Notes: generated from the sequence alone by a model not told the origin. A stretch of 64,000 bases of DNA from Carnegiea gigantea (GCA_029747015.1 JAKOGI010000140.1:553501-617500); one strand, 5' to 3'. Shown: positions 38,221 through 51,697, counted from the first letter of the stretch. Numbers and translations: made by a program.

Positions 38221-39239
38221 GTAGTATTTGGTTGGAAGGAAAATGGTTTTCTCAGAAAACTATTTTCTATGAAAAATATTTTTCCGAGAAAAATTGATTT
38301 TCATGTCACAATTTCCGTTGTTTGGCACAAAATAAATTATTTTTTATGAAAAAGAGAAAACGTCAACTGAATTAGTTATATGACGAAAAATATTAACTGA
38401 ATAGCCGTAGTTGATATAAATGTCAACCAAATGAAGAAATTTTGAACTTAAAATTCATATCTAAGTTTTTTTCAATACTTCCTCTCGAATAATCAAGTTT
38501 TGATCTAAACCGTTCAACTTATTTTAGTGACAAAAGCATCAACTGAATTGTTTAAGTGGCAAAAAATGTTGATTAAATTATCGTGGTAAAAAAAAAATAT
38601 TGACCAAATGAAGAAATGTCATGCTCAAAATTTGGATTCGAGTCTATTTTAATCTTTCTTATCCAATGATCAAGTCTCGATCCAAACTATTAAAATTATT
38701 GTAGTTGTAAAAAATATTGATTACATTGTTTAAGAAGTGAAAAATATCAATTAAATTGTCATTGTGGAAAACAATGTTAACTAAATGAAAGAATATCAAG
38801 CTCGAAATCTGAATTTAAGACTAATAGCTTATTGTAATATTTTTTATTTGATGATCAAGTTTCGATCCAAACCGTTGAAATTATTTTAGTGGCGAGTTAA
38901 CTGAATTATTTTAGTAGCAAAAAATATCAATTAAATTGACATGGTGGAGATAAATGTCAATCAAATAAAAGAAATTTGAGCTAAAAATTTAAATTTGAGT
39001 TCATATAATCTTTTCCATCCGATTGTCAAGTTTTGATCCAAACTTTTAAAATCGAATTTTGCTCCTAAATCTAAGCTGATTATATCATCAAAGAGTTGAA
39101 GGAGAAAAATCAACTTCCGTTCTTCTCACAAAGGAAATCATTTTCCTTTAAAAATAGTTTTCCCTCTTTTATTGTGCTAAACAACAAAAAATTGAAAAAC
39201 TATTTTCGAAAAAATCATTTTTTCCCAACCAAACAATGC
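38221..39239. mobile_element. Non-autonomous transposon with internal ~178-bp tandem repeats
   Basis: Terminal repeats are GTAGTATTTGGTTGG and, in reverse complement, GCATTGTTTGGTTGG, extended by AAAATGGTTTTCTC-like arms. CTTAA flanks both ends (38216-38220; 39240-39244). Inside, the word ATCAAGTTTTGATCCAAAC recurs at about 38492, 38669, 38854 and 39025, each followed by TTATTTTAGTGGC- and AATATCAATTAAATTG-like blocks. That makes four diverged units. Confidence 0.82.
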
Positions 39240-39505
39240 CTTAATCTACAAGATTTTTCCAACTATCCGTATTTTTGAATAAAAAGACAATTGCGAAAAG
39301 AAAAGATATTTGAAAGGGCACTTTTGAAGTCAAATTAGTAAGAGCATTATTGGTATATTATCTTTAAAATGGTAGGTGTTACTAACATGTGTTTAAATAC
39401 ATGAAATATTAAATGGAACATTCTTTTGGGATAGAACTTGGAAGGAGTATACTCTTTATATAATTAATCAAAAACAAAAAATATTTGAGTTGTAGTATGG
39501 AATAC

Positions 39506-40321
39506 TGTAGACACAAATTTCGCGCCTAAAATAAATTAGACAAGAAATTCAGCAACAAATTGATTTTTTGTATTGATGTAGTGTGTAGGTACAATCTCTG
39601 AATTTAATACAATAAAAATGATCATCTGATTCGATCTCCTAATGACTTGAGTATTCCGAGGGCTTAATGCTTGATCTCGGTTGATGCAAATCAGTTGAAG
39701 AACTCTGAAGGCTGTTCTTGATTTTGATCTGCAAGTGGCTGATTGTGATTTCTGAAGCTCTGCAAGTCTTGATCCTTCTCGCTTGGTAGTTGGATGCTTC
39801 TTGTTGTCTGAACTCTGAATTCTGCCAATGCTGAATGTTAAATGTTGTTGGATAGATTAATCGATGCGAGGGCAAGGTTGCTTGATCTCGATCGATAAAC
39901 TGGATGAAGAACTCTGCAGTAGACTTCAATTTGAGGTTGCAGAAGATGTTGAGCTAGCTGACTTTAATCCTTGTTACTTGATAACTGGATATTGTCTGCA
40001 GTCTGAGCTCTGGAGTCTGTAGGATGTTGAATGTTGAGCTTCCTTTAAAATGAGGGGGGAGGATCCCTATTTATAGGCTCTGCCGGTTAGGGTTAGAGTC
40101 GGGTTTTGGGCCTAGGCCCAATAATTATTTTCTTATTTTTAAATAAAGACAATAATTACTAATTTCTGCATCATTGATGACACGTGACGGCCTTTGATTG
40201 ACTGCACTTAATTTTAACCAAGCGGGTCCACCAAAGTCAACGTGACACGTGGCACTTTATGGTTGGTCTATTTTTTATATGTGGCATCATCTGATTCGTC
40301 ATAGAATTTTTGCCTTCTACA
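39506..40321 (-). mobile_element. Solo LTR, 816 bp
   Basis: Ends are TGTAGACA and CTTCTACA (TG...CA), with an exact target duplication AATAC at 39501-39505 and 40322-40326. A minus-strand TATA box (CCTATAAATAGGG, about 40065-40077) gives the orientation. The downstream part holds two diverged copies of a ~200-bp unit (about 39650-39790 and 39865-40010). Confidence 0.85.
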
Positions 40322-40818
40322 AATACAATGCATCTCATTGTATTAAACCATGTCAAATATGATATGAGCTTTAAAGGATAAGAAGTATGTAGATGACATA
40401 GTGGGGGATAAAAATGCCTACACTTAGTGATAAAGAAAACAATTGACCAAATCCATAAAAGTATTTATCGTGCAGATGTTTATGATGTTTATCAACTTAC
40501 AGCAAACTGAACACACTATCGTCCATCTTTTCAATCAAATTCTCTGTTTCAATCAAATTCTCTTTGAATATTTTTTTTCGGGACATTTGGATTTTTTTTT
40601 GAAACTAATTTAGATTGATGAAATAGATATATAAAGATCTACTTTTCTTATAGGAAAATTATAAAGAAACTGACACTGTGATTTATGATTAACAAATTAA
40701 TATATTATGATATTAATATTGCTGTATTTATGACTTACTTTGTATTTATGAGTTGTAATTATCTAATATTATAGACTATGTCTCTTTAATGCAAGTTTCT
40801 TACAAATAATTTTGACAT

Positions 40819-41642
40819 GGGATGTGTTTGGTAACAACAGATGTTTGATAAAAAATAGCTATTTGGGAGAATTTTAGCTGTTTTGATCAAGTCAAACAGC
40901 TAATGGGTGTTTGGTAAAAAGTTGTTTGCAATACCTGTTTGACTCCAAAAACCTTTTTTTTGAAAAAGCTATTCTCATTAGCATTTTAGAAAGAGCTTTT
41001 TGTGGAAATTACATAATTGTCTATGCGTTTGGAAAAATTACATATATCTCATTAAAAACTAATTCATAAATAAGGGCATAAATGAAAATTTACGAACATA
41101 TTTTTTAGAAACAGCTAGTTTTTACCAAATATTTTTTCTAAGGGCGTGTTCGGCAACAGCGTTTTGAGTAGCGTTTAGCGTTTTGACTAACTCAATACAC
41201 TCATAAAGTAATTTTTAGTGTTCGGTAACGTAGTGTTTTGACTAACGTTTCAAGTAGCATTTAGCGTTTTAAGCAGCGTTTCTGAAAAGCTAATCGTATT
41301 AACATTTGACATTTAAAAGTAGCGTTTCATATTTTTTTGCCAAAAAATATCCTTACGAAATTTTATATTTGGAAATTATCTATATCCTTTTATGTTAATT
41401 TACATTAATCAGCTAACCCAAAAGCTAAATTTACCGAACACATTTATTTCAACTGCTCATCTAAACAGCCATCCGCTAACAGCCACATTAGAACCGCTAT
41501 TCGCTGCCTGAACCGCTATCCGCTATTTGAACCGCTATCCGCTACTTGAACCACTAATTTTGCCGAACAGGGCTTAAAATTAGCTAATAGAAATAACTAA
41601 TTCAAACAGCTAATAGCTAACAGATGTTTACTAAACATGGCC
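40819..41642. mobile_element. Old MITE-like element with a nested insert
   Basis: The ends GGGATGTGTTTGGTAACAAC and, in reverse complement, GGCCATGTTTAGTAAACATC are imperfect inverted repeats. Both flanks have CAAACAGCTAAT words, as at 37930-38060. Confidence 0.6.
41142..41574. mobile_element. Nested MITE, PIF/Harbinger-like
   Basis: Ends are GGGCGTGTTCGGCAACAGCG and, in reverse complement, AGCCCTGTTCGGCAAAATTA, flanked by TAA (41139-41141; 41575-41577). The interior repeats GAACCGCTATCCGCTA. A reverse-orientation relative lies at 48712-49096. Confidence 0.75.
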
Positions 41643-41805
41643 ATGATTTGTGAAAGCTAACCACTGGCATTAAGATTAGTGACTTAAAATCCAGATTTTA
41701 ATATTTCATCCTCTCCTTCGAGTATGGTTAGAAGCCCGAAGGGAGAGAGAAGCAAACAAAACCCATCAGTTTGGCCCATATATTTCTAATTCTTCCTAGG
41801 CGCTG

Positions 41806-41828
41806 TCTCTCTCTCTCTCTCTCTCTCC
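41806..41828. repeat. (CT)n in a 5' leader
   Basis: CT run in the proposed 5'-UTR exon of the PTAR1-like gene, which ends at 41897 (AAG|GTACAA); the leader intron would end at 43467. Confidence 0.7.
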
Positions 41829-42568
41829 AGGTTTATTCTCAGGGTTTTCTCAGCATCTCCAGTCTCAGAGGCTTTTAATTCTCGGGCAATCTACAAGGTA
41901 CAAGCATAATCACCACCCCTTTTACTCTTTCAGCGTATCTGATTTCCTATGTCGTGGTAGCATTTGATTTTTTGTGGGTTAAGATAGAATTACATATGCA
42001 TTTTGATATCTGCTTGAATTGTAAGCTGCGTGCTCATGCCCTACTTCAATTTGTTCTTTTACTTTAATCGGGTATGCATTGCATGTGGGGGAGATTTTAG
42101 TTGAACTGGGGATTTGAAAGTGTGAAATTCTAAGTGGGTATTGCGGAGATCCCAATACTTTAACATGCTTAGATCTGGGGCTTTCCTTATTCATTACTGA
42201 GGGTGGTTGAATCTTTTGGGTTTTAGAGACTGCTTGGTGTAATCTGTTGTGAACCAATGTAATGACATCTTTCTTGTATTAATGTTTTCCTTTGTCTCCA
42301 TGTGAATGTCTGATGAAATTTTGCATGTAATAATGTACTTGGTAAATATGGAGCTTCAATAGTCCGATGTATTGTTGAATGTTTTTTTAGAAGGATGGGG
42401 TCTCTGTCTGCGAAGTAATGTTTCCAGTTTCTGTAAATGGTATGTCTGCAAACTTACTATCTTCCCTTTCTAAGAGTTGACGGTTGATGAAATTTTGGGC
42501 TTTGATCCTATGTCTAGAATCACGGTAACTGTCAGCCCCCTCAGCGATAGAGTTCTCCGAGGGCAGAT

Positions 42569-42596
42569 CCCCCCCCCCCCCCCCCCAAAAAAAAAA
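42569..42596 (-). repeat. C18-A10 bipartite homopolymer (T-G on minus)
   Basis: C run directly followed by A run, in the leader intron of the PTAR1-like gene. Confidence 0.95.
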
Positions 42597-43474
42597 TCAT
42601 AAGACTCCTAGAGGACCAAACCATTGTTTAAGGGGAATAAACATCGAACCACTTGAACCAGCTTGCATAGTGTAACAATCTAAAACGTGAACAAGTGCCC
42701 AGTTGATTGTTGATAGGCTTTTGAAGATATTAATGTAACTTCCATGGGTAAATGTCAAGCTTCTATGTTTGAATTATTGAGGCTCCGTGAAGGGTAGGAT
42801 CTCCCTTAACAGCTCAGTTCCTATCATATTTGCAAACTTATGATGCTTTATTCCTCAGTGATTCTATGGATGCATGTTCAAATGCCTTGGGTGCATGTTG
42901 ACATAGATAATACATTTCGAAAATTCAAAATTAGGAAATAGACAAAGCTAGATTTTTGTGTTAGACATTTAAGTACATGGCAGTCTTAGTTGGGCAAGGA
43001 GGGAAGACATATCCAAAAATAAACGGGGAAAATCTGAAAGCTTAGGTGAGGGCTTAGCTGATATTCTGCCTCAACCACAAAGTTAAAGTGTCTGAGTGCT
43101 TTATGTAAGTTGCCTCCACTAAGAGTAAATAGCACGAGTGTGCATGCTTGTTACAGTTCAGCTTTACTAACAATTACTGGGAGGCTATCTCAATTCTGAG
43201 CTCTCTTTTCTCTGTCCCTGGTATGTGATTCATTTTTCTACGTTTTTGCACAATTTAGAACCTCTTTCTCCTTTGGTTTTGGCCAGTATACACCTTGCTT
43301 CTTGGCTTGTCTTTGTACCTTGGGTTCTACTTCTAGCTGCTACTTGTTAAATTGTGAATCAGTAACATTCTTGGATATTGTAGAAAAGTAACAGTGTTTA
43401 CTTTTAGAGCATTTTCTCCTCTAAACTCTCAGGTATGTTTTCTAAAGTAGCTAAATTTTGGATGCAGTAGGGGA

Positions 43475-46400
43475 ATGGCAAAGGAGGGATTGCTATGTTC
43501 TGAAGAAGAGGCTTATGACCTTTTGGATCAATTAGAGCATATTTTAGATCACGACCCTCTTATGTGAGTCACTTAATTGGATGCTTGTCAAGTCCTACAA
43601 ATTGCAGTATTTGATATTTTCTTTAATGTAAATATTTTTGATGCACCACAAAGTAGGATTGTTTTGCACATTATATCAGTGACAATTCGATCACATATGC
43701 TTATCATTCTGATGGAGCAAATAACTGCAATCAACTCATCATCAACAATCCTTCTAAAGGCATCTGTATAGCTTGGCAGCGGATCACTATCCTAAGAATA
43801 GAGCCCCATGAAATTGTTTGATCTTTGCCATACCCATTGGAAGTGCAAATGTCCAGTTAAGTTCAGTATAGTTCTGCAATCACCTTGATTTCTCTCCCAG
43901 TAGCAGTTTAGACTTTAGACGGTTTGTCTGGTCAAACAGGAAAGGGAACCCATCTCTGACTTCTTCTCTTGTCGCAGTAATGCAATGTTTTTCAGCAATA
44001 ATGTATTAGAATGTTGCATTTGGGTGGGGAACATTATCCCTCACAGTGCTAAGCCACAAGTGTTCTAGGATACTGAGTCTGAGTGTGCCAAGAATCAAAT
44101 CCAAGCTTGATCTGTGCACCATTCATCTCTAATGGACTTGATTTGTTTTCAGTGATGAGGTGGGATTTATTCATCCCTCCCATCTATTGGTCCTCAACAA
44201 AGAGGCAGATGCTACCCTGGTCTCCTCTGATATCCAAGAACTAGATGCAAGAATGAGCTCTGAACTGTCTAAGTGTGCTGCACCCAAAGGGAAAAAAGCT
44301 TTCTTCTGGAATAAAGATCACAAGTTGGGAGTTTCGACTGCATATCTTCTTCCACTGTATAAAGCAGTAAAACATAAATTCATGGAGGCATTGGCGATCT
44401 ACAAAATGCATTCTGGATCCTCCTTTATGAACGAGAATTTGCCTGGAAACGTTGCCTTCTCCAAGTTGGAGAATGAAGTAATGAGACACAGCAGGGCTCT
44501 TTTGTTACTTAGCAGTGACTTTGGTACTGCATGGAATGCAAGGTTTGCCTTTCTTTTCTATTGTTTCCCTGGGGTACTGCACTAGAAGCTTACTTTCTGA
44601 GTATTGAGTTGCAGTGCACTTGAGCTGTTCTTTTGTCTCATTGAAGTTTGCAACTGAGATATTCTTTTCTCTGCTCAATGCAGAAAGGCTGTAATATCAA
44701 ATAAAGAAGATTTTTCGCATTCAGTTGAACTCCTTGTATCTGCTTTGGTTCTCTCTTTTGCTCCAAAGTCTGAAAATGCCTGGAGTCACAGGTAGCATCC
44801 TTTACATTTACATAATTGTTTCTCTCAAAATGATGCAACCTAAACTTCTTGTTATAGTTTGCTACTCAAAACGAAAAAGAATCTGTTTTTGACTGTGTGA
44901 TCATGTTGGTGGCGCTAGCAATATGCTGCTGTTTTTGCTGCTTCTGTTTTCCCACCATACATTCTTAAAATGGTTGAAGAGAAATTTTCTTTTTGATATT
45001 GTGGCTTTGTTCCGCTGGCTTGTTTACCTTGATTCTTGATAGGAGGTGGGTGATCAAGAGAATTGCTAGTAGATGTGATACACTGGAAGAGATTTTGGAT
45101 AAAGAGTCTAAGCTGGTGGAAAAAATAGCAGAGGTTAAATCTGAGCTGCAGAACTGGATGTTGTTAAGGTTTATTTGCTCTTCATTTTGAATGGCTTGAT
45201 AGTTAGCAATGGTTTCATTTTGTCCATGCGGCTTCTGCTCTATTCATTTGGCTGGTGAAGGAGATATATGGCCGCATTTCGTTTGTAATTGGTAAATAAA
45301 TTGTTTGCTGACAGACAGGCACTCGTTCTTCCCAGAAGATTGTTATTTGTCAGGTTGTGGCACGGAGTTGTAATTCTGTGGGATTGTTTAGTAAGGTAGA
45401 GATTTTTGTGGCGCCAAGAAAGAATCCTAACTACATGTGTGCCTCCTTTGCAGAAATCTAAAATGAACTACCGGGCTTGGAATCACCGATGTTGGTTAAT
45501 TTCATATATGAGTAGCAGACAGGTGAGGCTCTGAATCGAACTAGCATCTATCATCTATGTGCATTTCAATCCTTTGCTTTTGGGCCTTATTATTTATTAG
45601 TGGATGTTGTGCTCTTCAACTAGGATGTAGTTTGAAACTATAGATTCGACTGCAAGTTTGTTGTGAAATTCTATTGGAATAGATTTTTGTGGAGAGCTTC
45701 TTAATAGGTAACCTGACCATTTATTTATTTATTTTGGTGGTATATAACAAGCCTTAAAAGTTCTCCATAACAAGGCTTCTAGCAATGGTCGGCTCACAAT
45801 AGTGACCAGGCCTGAAAATCCTTTCTTGTTATGCATATTATGAAGTGAGTGCTTTCTGGCCTGTATAAAATGGGGGCAATCACTATGTTTTTTTTCAGAG
45901 GTCTGCTCTTGTTGAAGTCGTGTTTCAGAAAGATGTTGCGGGGGGGGGGGGGGAGAGTCTCTGGGGAATGTTTAAGTTTAAGAAATATCTTAGGACGCAA
46001 ATCTTTTATTTGAACTTCTTAACCTCCTTTTTTTGGGGCTTATGGTGTAAAACCTCCCAAAAATGGGGAGAGTGGTCGTATTACTTCCTTTTGGTTTCCC
46101 TCATGCATATTCCTGAAATGCAATGTGATCTTGCAATACAGGTGCTACTTGAGTTGGACACCAGCAGATACTGGGCTGCATTGCACGTTGCTGACAGTAG
46201 TTGCTTCCATTATCGTAGGGTAATTGTTCCCTGTTAACTTCTCTGTCTTAAATTGGATCTAATAATGAGTTGTATTGAAGTCCTTATTAGACTCAATTTT
46301 TCGGCCTTTGTGAATGTGAGGGAAATGAAAATTTCAAAATTGGTTTCTTAAGCTATTTGTGTTCTTATGTTGTTTAGCTGACCTGATTTTTCTTACTGCA

Positions 46401-48338
46401 ATAATATTACTTCTGTAAAAAGGAGAGCTCATTAAGTGCACAGGTCAAAATGTAGGGACATTTTAGTACAGATGGAAACTACAAAATTGATGTGTCTCTT
46501 GGTGCTCTAGTTGTAAAATATCTCTAGGACCAACCAGAATAGAGACGTTTCTCATCCCTTTGTAGCTGTACAGTCATATATAGTTGCTCGAATTTGTTAC
46601 CCTGTAAAGTCTTTATTATCACCCAGTCTAAAGTTGATTAGGAACAAATCCTTTGTGTTACGTATTGTGGGGCAAAATGCGATGCAGTGCTGTGCAATCA
46701 ATAAAACAAATTGACTAAAAATGTGATACTGATTTTATTTTCATTCATTGCATTACGGTTCAGCCTGCCAAACATGATGCTAGATGCTATGCTAACCACT
46801 GCCCCAGAAAAGCACAAAAGCAGGACTTTTCTGATACTCCTAGTTGCTGGCAACTTTACAGTGACATCCTTACATTATCACCACGACCACATCTGTTTAT
46901 AAACGCCACGCTTGAATTGTATACTCTTTCCATCTCATGCTTCTTTGGAGGCATTTCTCTTAATGAAACACTCTTTTTCCCAGCATTTGCTATCTGGGTT
47001 GATTTTAGATGTGTCCTTAAGTATACTGACTCCTTATAACTAATGATTCTCTGAGGCTTGGGTCTTCACCATGATTCTGAACTAGTGCTTTTGCTGGTTT
47101 GACAGAAATTAATGTTGCAAATGTTGGCGGATGCAAGTGAACAACAGGATGCCGTAGCATGCTCTAGTCAGTTAAGATCAGTGAGGAAATTTTGGAAGGT
47201 AATGTTGTGAATTTTTAGAGAAGTTAATGATCATTAACTGGTTGTAGGGACTTGTTGACAGTAGTTTCCTCATTTGTTATCTTGTTCTTGTTCGTGTTGT
47301 GCCCTAGTTTTTCTGATGAAAGAGTGGTTGAAAGAACCCTTGATCTTTCTTTCATCAGACGAAGGACAAAACTGAGTTAGTATTACACCACTGCACTTCT
47401 CATATAGCTCATCTGATAGAGATACGCTAAAATTTCTACTTTTCGCTCCGAAGGCTGCTGAGAAATAGAAGAGAAGAGACATTTGGTTGGAAATCTGAAG
47501 TGATCATGCAACCCGTTCAAGCATGGGAGACTTTCCTAGGAACCCACACCCATTAGATAGTAATTCCCTTTCAATTCTGGGGTACAATAGAAGCAATATC
47601 ATTGCAATATTTAACAGTAGAGATAAGGATGTATGGGGATTTGACCCCCACCTTCCATGTGACTCTTGGGTGATGACACGGTTTGTAGGTATATCTCTTT
47701 CCCCTAATTTACCAAGTTCATTCTGTGTTGATGGTGGCAGGACGAGCTTGACTGGAATGAGATGCTGATAAGACGCTATATTGGGCGGGAGGTGAGGAAA
47801 TTCCCTTCTCTGTAAATTGAATTGTCCTTTGTCATTTCATCTGTTGCTTGTAATTACCTAGTATCGTTCAACATTTTCCAGGCCTTATGGCTTCATCGCC
47901 GGTTTTTGTCAGTGGGTTGGGTGAAGCATTTTGGAGCCAATGAACAGAATCCTAATGGAGAGGGCGAGGTAAATAATCATGTCAAAGTCTTCATGGACTA
48001 TGAGCTAAGTCTTCTTCAGGATTGCCTGAATGTCCCAGAGAGCGAGTTTGAGGATGTTCAATCCCAGGTCATCCATGCTGCTTCCTACATGCTTCGGCTT
48101 AATTGGGTGAGTGCATGATTTCCCACATCCTTTCAACGTCGAAAGATCAAAATAAAGCTTGTCTACTGACAAATATCTTGTTATGCAACTCGGTGGTATA
48201 TTTTCCCAGGAAATTTGCTCATCTTCAGGTATCAATCTCAATCAGAAGCGCAGGATCAGTGACCTGAGGGAATTGCTCAACAGACTCTGCCCGGAAAAGA
48301 GCATCGTTTGGGATCATTTGACAACAAATTTATACTGA
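43475..48338 (+). CDS. PTAR1-like protein prenyltransferase alpha-subunit repeat protein (complete)
   Basis: Ten exons give 440 residues with every phase closing: 43475-43563, 44153-44542, 44684-44791, 45043-45133, 45454-45522, 46142-46219, 47106-47198, 47741-47791, 47882-48106 and 48210-48338. Start is MAKEGLLCSEEEAYDLLDQL. DEVGFIHPSHL is typical of the PTAR1 branch. PPTA repeats are visible as NYRAWNHRCWLISYM (exon 5), DTSRYWAALHVADSSCFHYR (exon 6), DELDWNEMLIRRYIGREALW with LHRRFL (exons 8-9) and a last helix pair. PPTA repeats build the alpha-subunit solenoid of farnesyl-, geranylgeranyl- and Rab-prenyltransferases; PTAR1 members are a separate branch whose partner in plants is not known to me. 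No signal peptide or membrane segment. Intron 2 of the numbering above is only 141 bp; the 46220-47105 intron is the longest after the leader. Confidence 0.93.
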
Positions 48339-48711
48339 CAATGCAGAATCCATGTTCTTGAGACTATTTATACTGAAGTTTGTACCTTACCATTTAGTTT
48401 GAATGATCCGAGGTCAGACTTACAGATATCTTGATCTCAATCCAGATGCGAGCGAGTTTGATTCAAATTAAACGGCCTCAGATTTTCTTGCCTTGAGTAT
48501 GATCCAACTTGAATGAGATTGGACTTACATATTGGATTTCTTTTCTAATTTTATTACCAATTTATTCCCGCTGTGTCCTTTCCGAATTGCCCATTTGCTA
48601 CATTGTAAATTTGTTGTCTGATGGTTTATTTCATGGTCATTAAATCTACTAATCATGGCAGGCGCCAAGCAGCAAATTCTTGGTTGAGGCCAAGTTCAAC
48701 GAAGTTGTTTA

Positions 48712-49096
48712 GGTGACAAAATAGTTGTTCAAGTGATGGATAGTTGTTCTAATTTAGTTATTAGCAGATAGCTATAGATGAGCAGTGGAAGAAAATATGT
48801 TTGGTAAATTTGATTTTAGGGTTAGCTTACTAATTTAAATTGGAGTAAAAGGGATATAAATAATTTTCAAAGGTAAATTTTTGAAAGGTATTTTTTGACC
48901 AAAAAAAGATGAAACAATACTTTTGAATGTCAAAAACTTAATATTATTAACTTTTTAGAAACAGACTTGAAATGTTAAACGCTATTTGAAACGTTAGTCC
49001 AAATATTGGATTACCGAGCACTTAAAATTGAGAGATTAGTGTCTTTACTTTGTCAAAACGTTAAAACTACTCCAAATGTTGTTGTCGAATACGACC
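48712..49096. mobile_element. MITE related to 41142-41574, reverse orientation
   Basis: The left end GACAAAATAGTTGTTCAAGT and right end TGTTGTCGAATACGACC match, reversed, the TGCCGAACAG and GTTCGGCAACA ends of the upstream MITE. TTA flanks both sides (48709-48711; 49097-49099). Confidence 0.6.
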
Positions 49097-49192
49097 TTAG
49101 TAACAGCGACAACAATATCTACTATTAAATATTGGGATTGGAGAATTATATTTGCATCAATAACGACACCAAAAGTACACTGACGTATTTTT

Positions 49193-49323
49193 GTTGATTT
49201 ACTTTAATTTTTATCTTAAAAACCCCTACATTTATGGTGAGATTTTCCATTCCATTGTGTTGATTTACTTTAATTTTTATCTTAAAAACCTTACATTTAT
49301 GGTGAGATTTTCCATTCCATTGT
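49193..49323. repeat. 66-bp tandem duplication
   Basis: 49193-49258 and 49259-49323 are head-to-tail copies differing only at CCCCT versus CCTT. Confidence 0.95.
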
Positions 49324-51690
49324 GACATGTTGTGTTCAGGGTCCAATCAGTGTACGTAGTTATGTTAGTGTATTTAAAATGATTGCCTTGGTATGATGGC
49401 TAAGGTCATGTCCAATAGAGTGATTTCTTTTTTTCCTTTTTTTTTTCCTCGGACACTTAAGGTTGTTTTTCCTTTTTTTTTTCTGGATAGCTAGGGGGAG
49501 ATATCATATATTACGCATCACCATGAAAATAATTACAGTAATCTTCCGCACTAAGACTTGATCTGGCCAAATCTCCATGCCAAACTCATGATCTCAAGTT
49601 ATAGAGTTGAAGATGAGCTAAGGGTACGTTAGCCTAATCCCCTCCATTTTTTAACAAAAGAGAAAGCACAATAATCAAACTTAGAACCAAAATACCAATG
49701 TCATTTACGGCACGAAATTTTTCAGCCTCGAAATCACACCAAGGCAATCCCCTTCGATCTCCACGCTCATGAGGCCCATGCCAGCCGACTCTGGAGCTCC
49801 ATGCCGGCATGCTCAAGCTTCTTCTAACTCTACACCTAGAAACTCCTGCACTTGCAGGACTCTATCCCTTGCAAGACTCCGAATTCACTCTGACTCGAAT
49901 TGGATTGTAGTTGGATTTAATCCGATCTGGATTTATTTTCTTTCCCGTACAACAATTTTTTGTATTATTTTGTCATCCAAATTTATTCCGTGCACTTATC
50001 GGTGCAATAACATGCGCCTTCCTATTACAACAAGTCAACAATTGAATATTTGAACATCTAATGCTAAACTAGAGTGTACTAACAAATGACAAGCATGCAG
50101 ATCATGCCAACGAGCTGGTTGGCAATGGAGTGAGGCTGTGACTCTAAGGGAGAGAGGGGGGGAGTCAATTAAGCAACTAATGAGGGTGAGTATTTGGGAT
50201 TTAGAGTTGAGATTGAAGGGTAGACTTTAGATTGTAAAATTTTAGATTTGAATTTTAAGTATTCAATAAAATAGTCGAATCGGATTGAAATATTGGATCA
50301 GATATTATCTTCCCTCCGAAACCGACCTGAATCTGACTCAAATTAAAATTATTTTTCTCAGTTTCAGACTCGAATATTTTATTCTTGGAACGAAATCAGC
50401 TATTTTGCCTCGGATCATATCGATGTGCCTCAAACTCAAATATGATTGTCATCCCTACTCTTCAATGCAACCACAAATGGAGCATCATCCTAGGAAGGAT
50501 GCGAAGACTCCAAATAGATTTTTTCAATTATTATTAAGCTAAATAGCTAAAGACCACATAATAAAACTACATAACAAACAATTGAAGTACTTCAACACAA
50601 ATCAAACAGCTCACGAGCTAATCTAGACCTATGCTCAATATCCGGCTATAGAACTCCTCATCCATGACAATGTGATACAATAACCATCACCTATAAGAAC
50701 ATTCTCAACCTAGGTCTGTTCATCCACTAAAGCAAAAGAAATCCATAAAGGGGCAAAAGAAGCCTATAGTTACAAGCAAGTATATCAGCTACTTCATTCA
50801 CTGATGTTAGTCTCACATTTGCCCCAAGCCCATTCACTATTATACACAAGCCTGCAAAAGCACCCACATTCAGTGAATTTGGTCTTCCACAACAAATTAC
50901 TGTAAAGAAAAAAAATTCTTTTCAGTCTTCTACTATATGCACATGCCTCTTAAGCAATTAACCAAATTATACTATTTTACTTGTCATCTTTATATTTTGG
51001 ATAAATTCTGTTAAAAAAAAAAGTAATTCTTCCACATAAAACCAAGATCAATGTGGATGTTGATTAATTTGAATTGTAGAACTTTGAATACGTTGATACT
51101 AGAGGCTCCATTAATTTTTAATTGCCTTTGGTGTAGAAGAAATTTGATTACAGCCTAGTTAAGCACCCCTAAATTATCTTTTTTTTAAAAAAAATCTCAA
51201 TCAATATGTGTATTATTATATTATACTCTTGGGAGCGCATACTCCCAAGACCCTCATCATCAAATATATATTAAAAAATTAATATATGACAAATATATGC
51301 GTGAAAAATATATACACATTGGCAACGAGATCATATGTTGCTAGGAGCGTATAAGAGATTGTCTAATCTCATTAGAGGAGATCAAATATGTTAAAACTTG
51401 AGAACCTTTGTTAAAATTTTGACATTATTAAATTTAATCGATGTCCCTTTTTTGCGTGCGGGGGAACAGAGGGGGGTAAATCTTCTTTGGCTGCAAAAAA
51501 AAAAAATTAATTTATTTGAGCCACGTGTCTAAATTTGACTATGTTAGCATTTTTTCCTCGAATGATAAGATTAATTCAAAAGTTGATTTAGTATAAATTC
51601 ACGCCAAATTAGCTCTTACTAAATCAAATACTACCCATTTTCATGGAATGTCATCAAAATTAGAAACCCACAACAAACATTCATCTACTC
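49324..51690. other. Intergenic, no gene recognised
   Basis: Mixed-composition DNA. 49690-49900 is GC-richer but has no conserved reading frame. 51180-51420 is very AT-rich. Confidence 0.5.
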
Positions 51691-51697
51691 TATAAAC
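51691..51697 (+). promoter_or_regulatory. TATA box of the small ORF at 51.8 kb
   Basis: CTATAAACA about 115 bp before the ATG; a start near 51720 would give an ~85-nt leader. Confidence 0.45.

Noticed and set aside
45794..46237. Frames around the G14 tract at 45.9 kb
   Set aside because: Only 46142-46219 is a real exon; the rest is intron.
49634..50053. Paired frames on both strands at 49.6-50.1 kb
   Set aside because: No motif, no splice structure, and both strands open equally.
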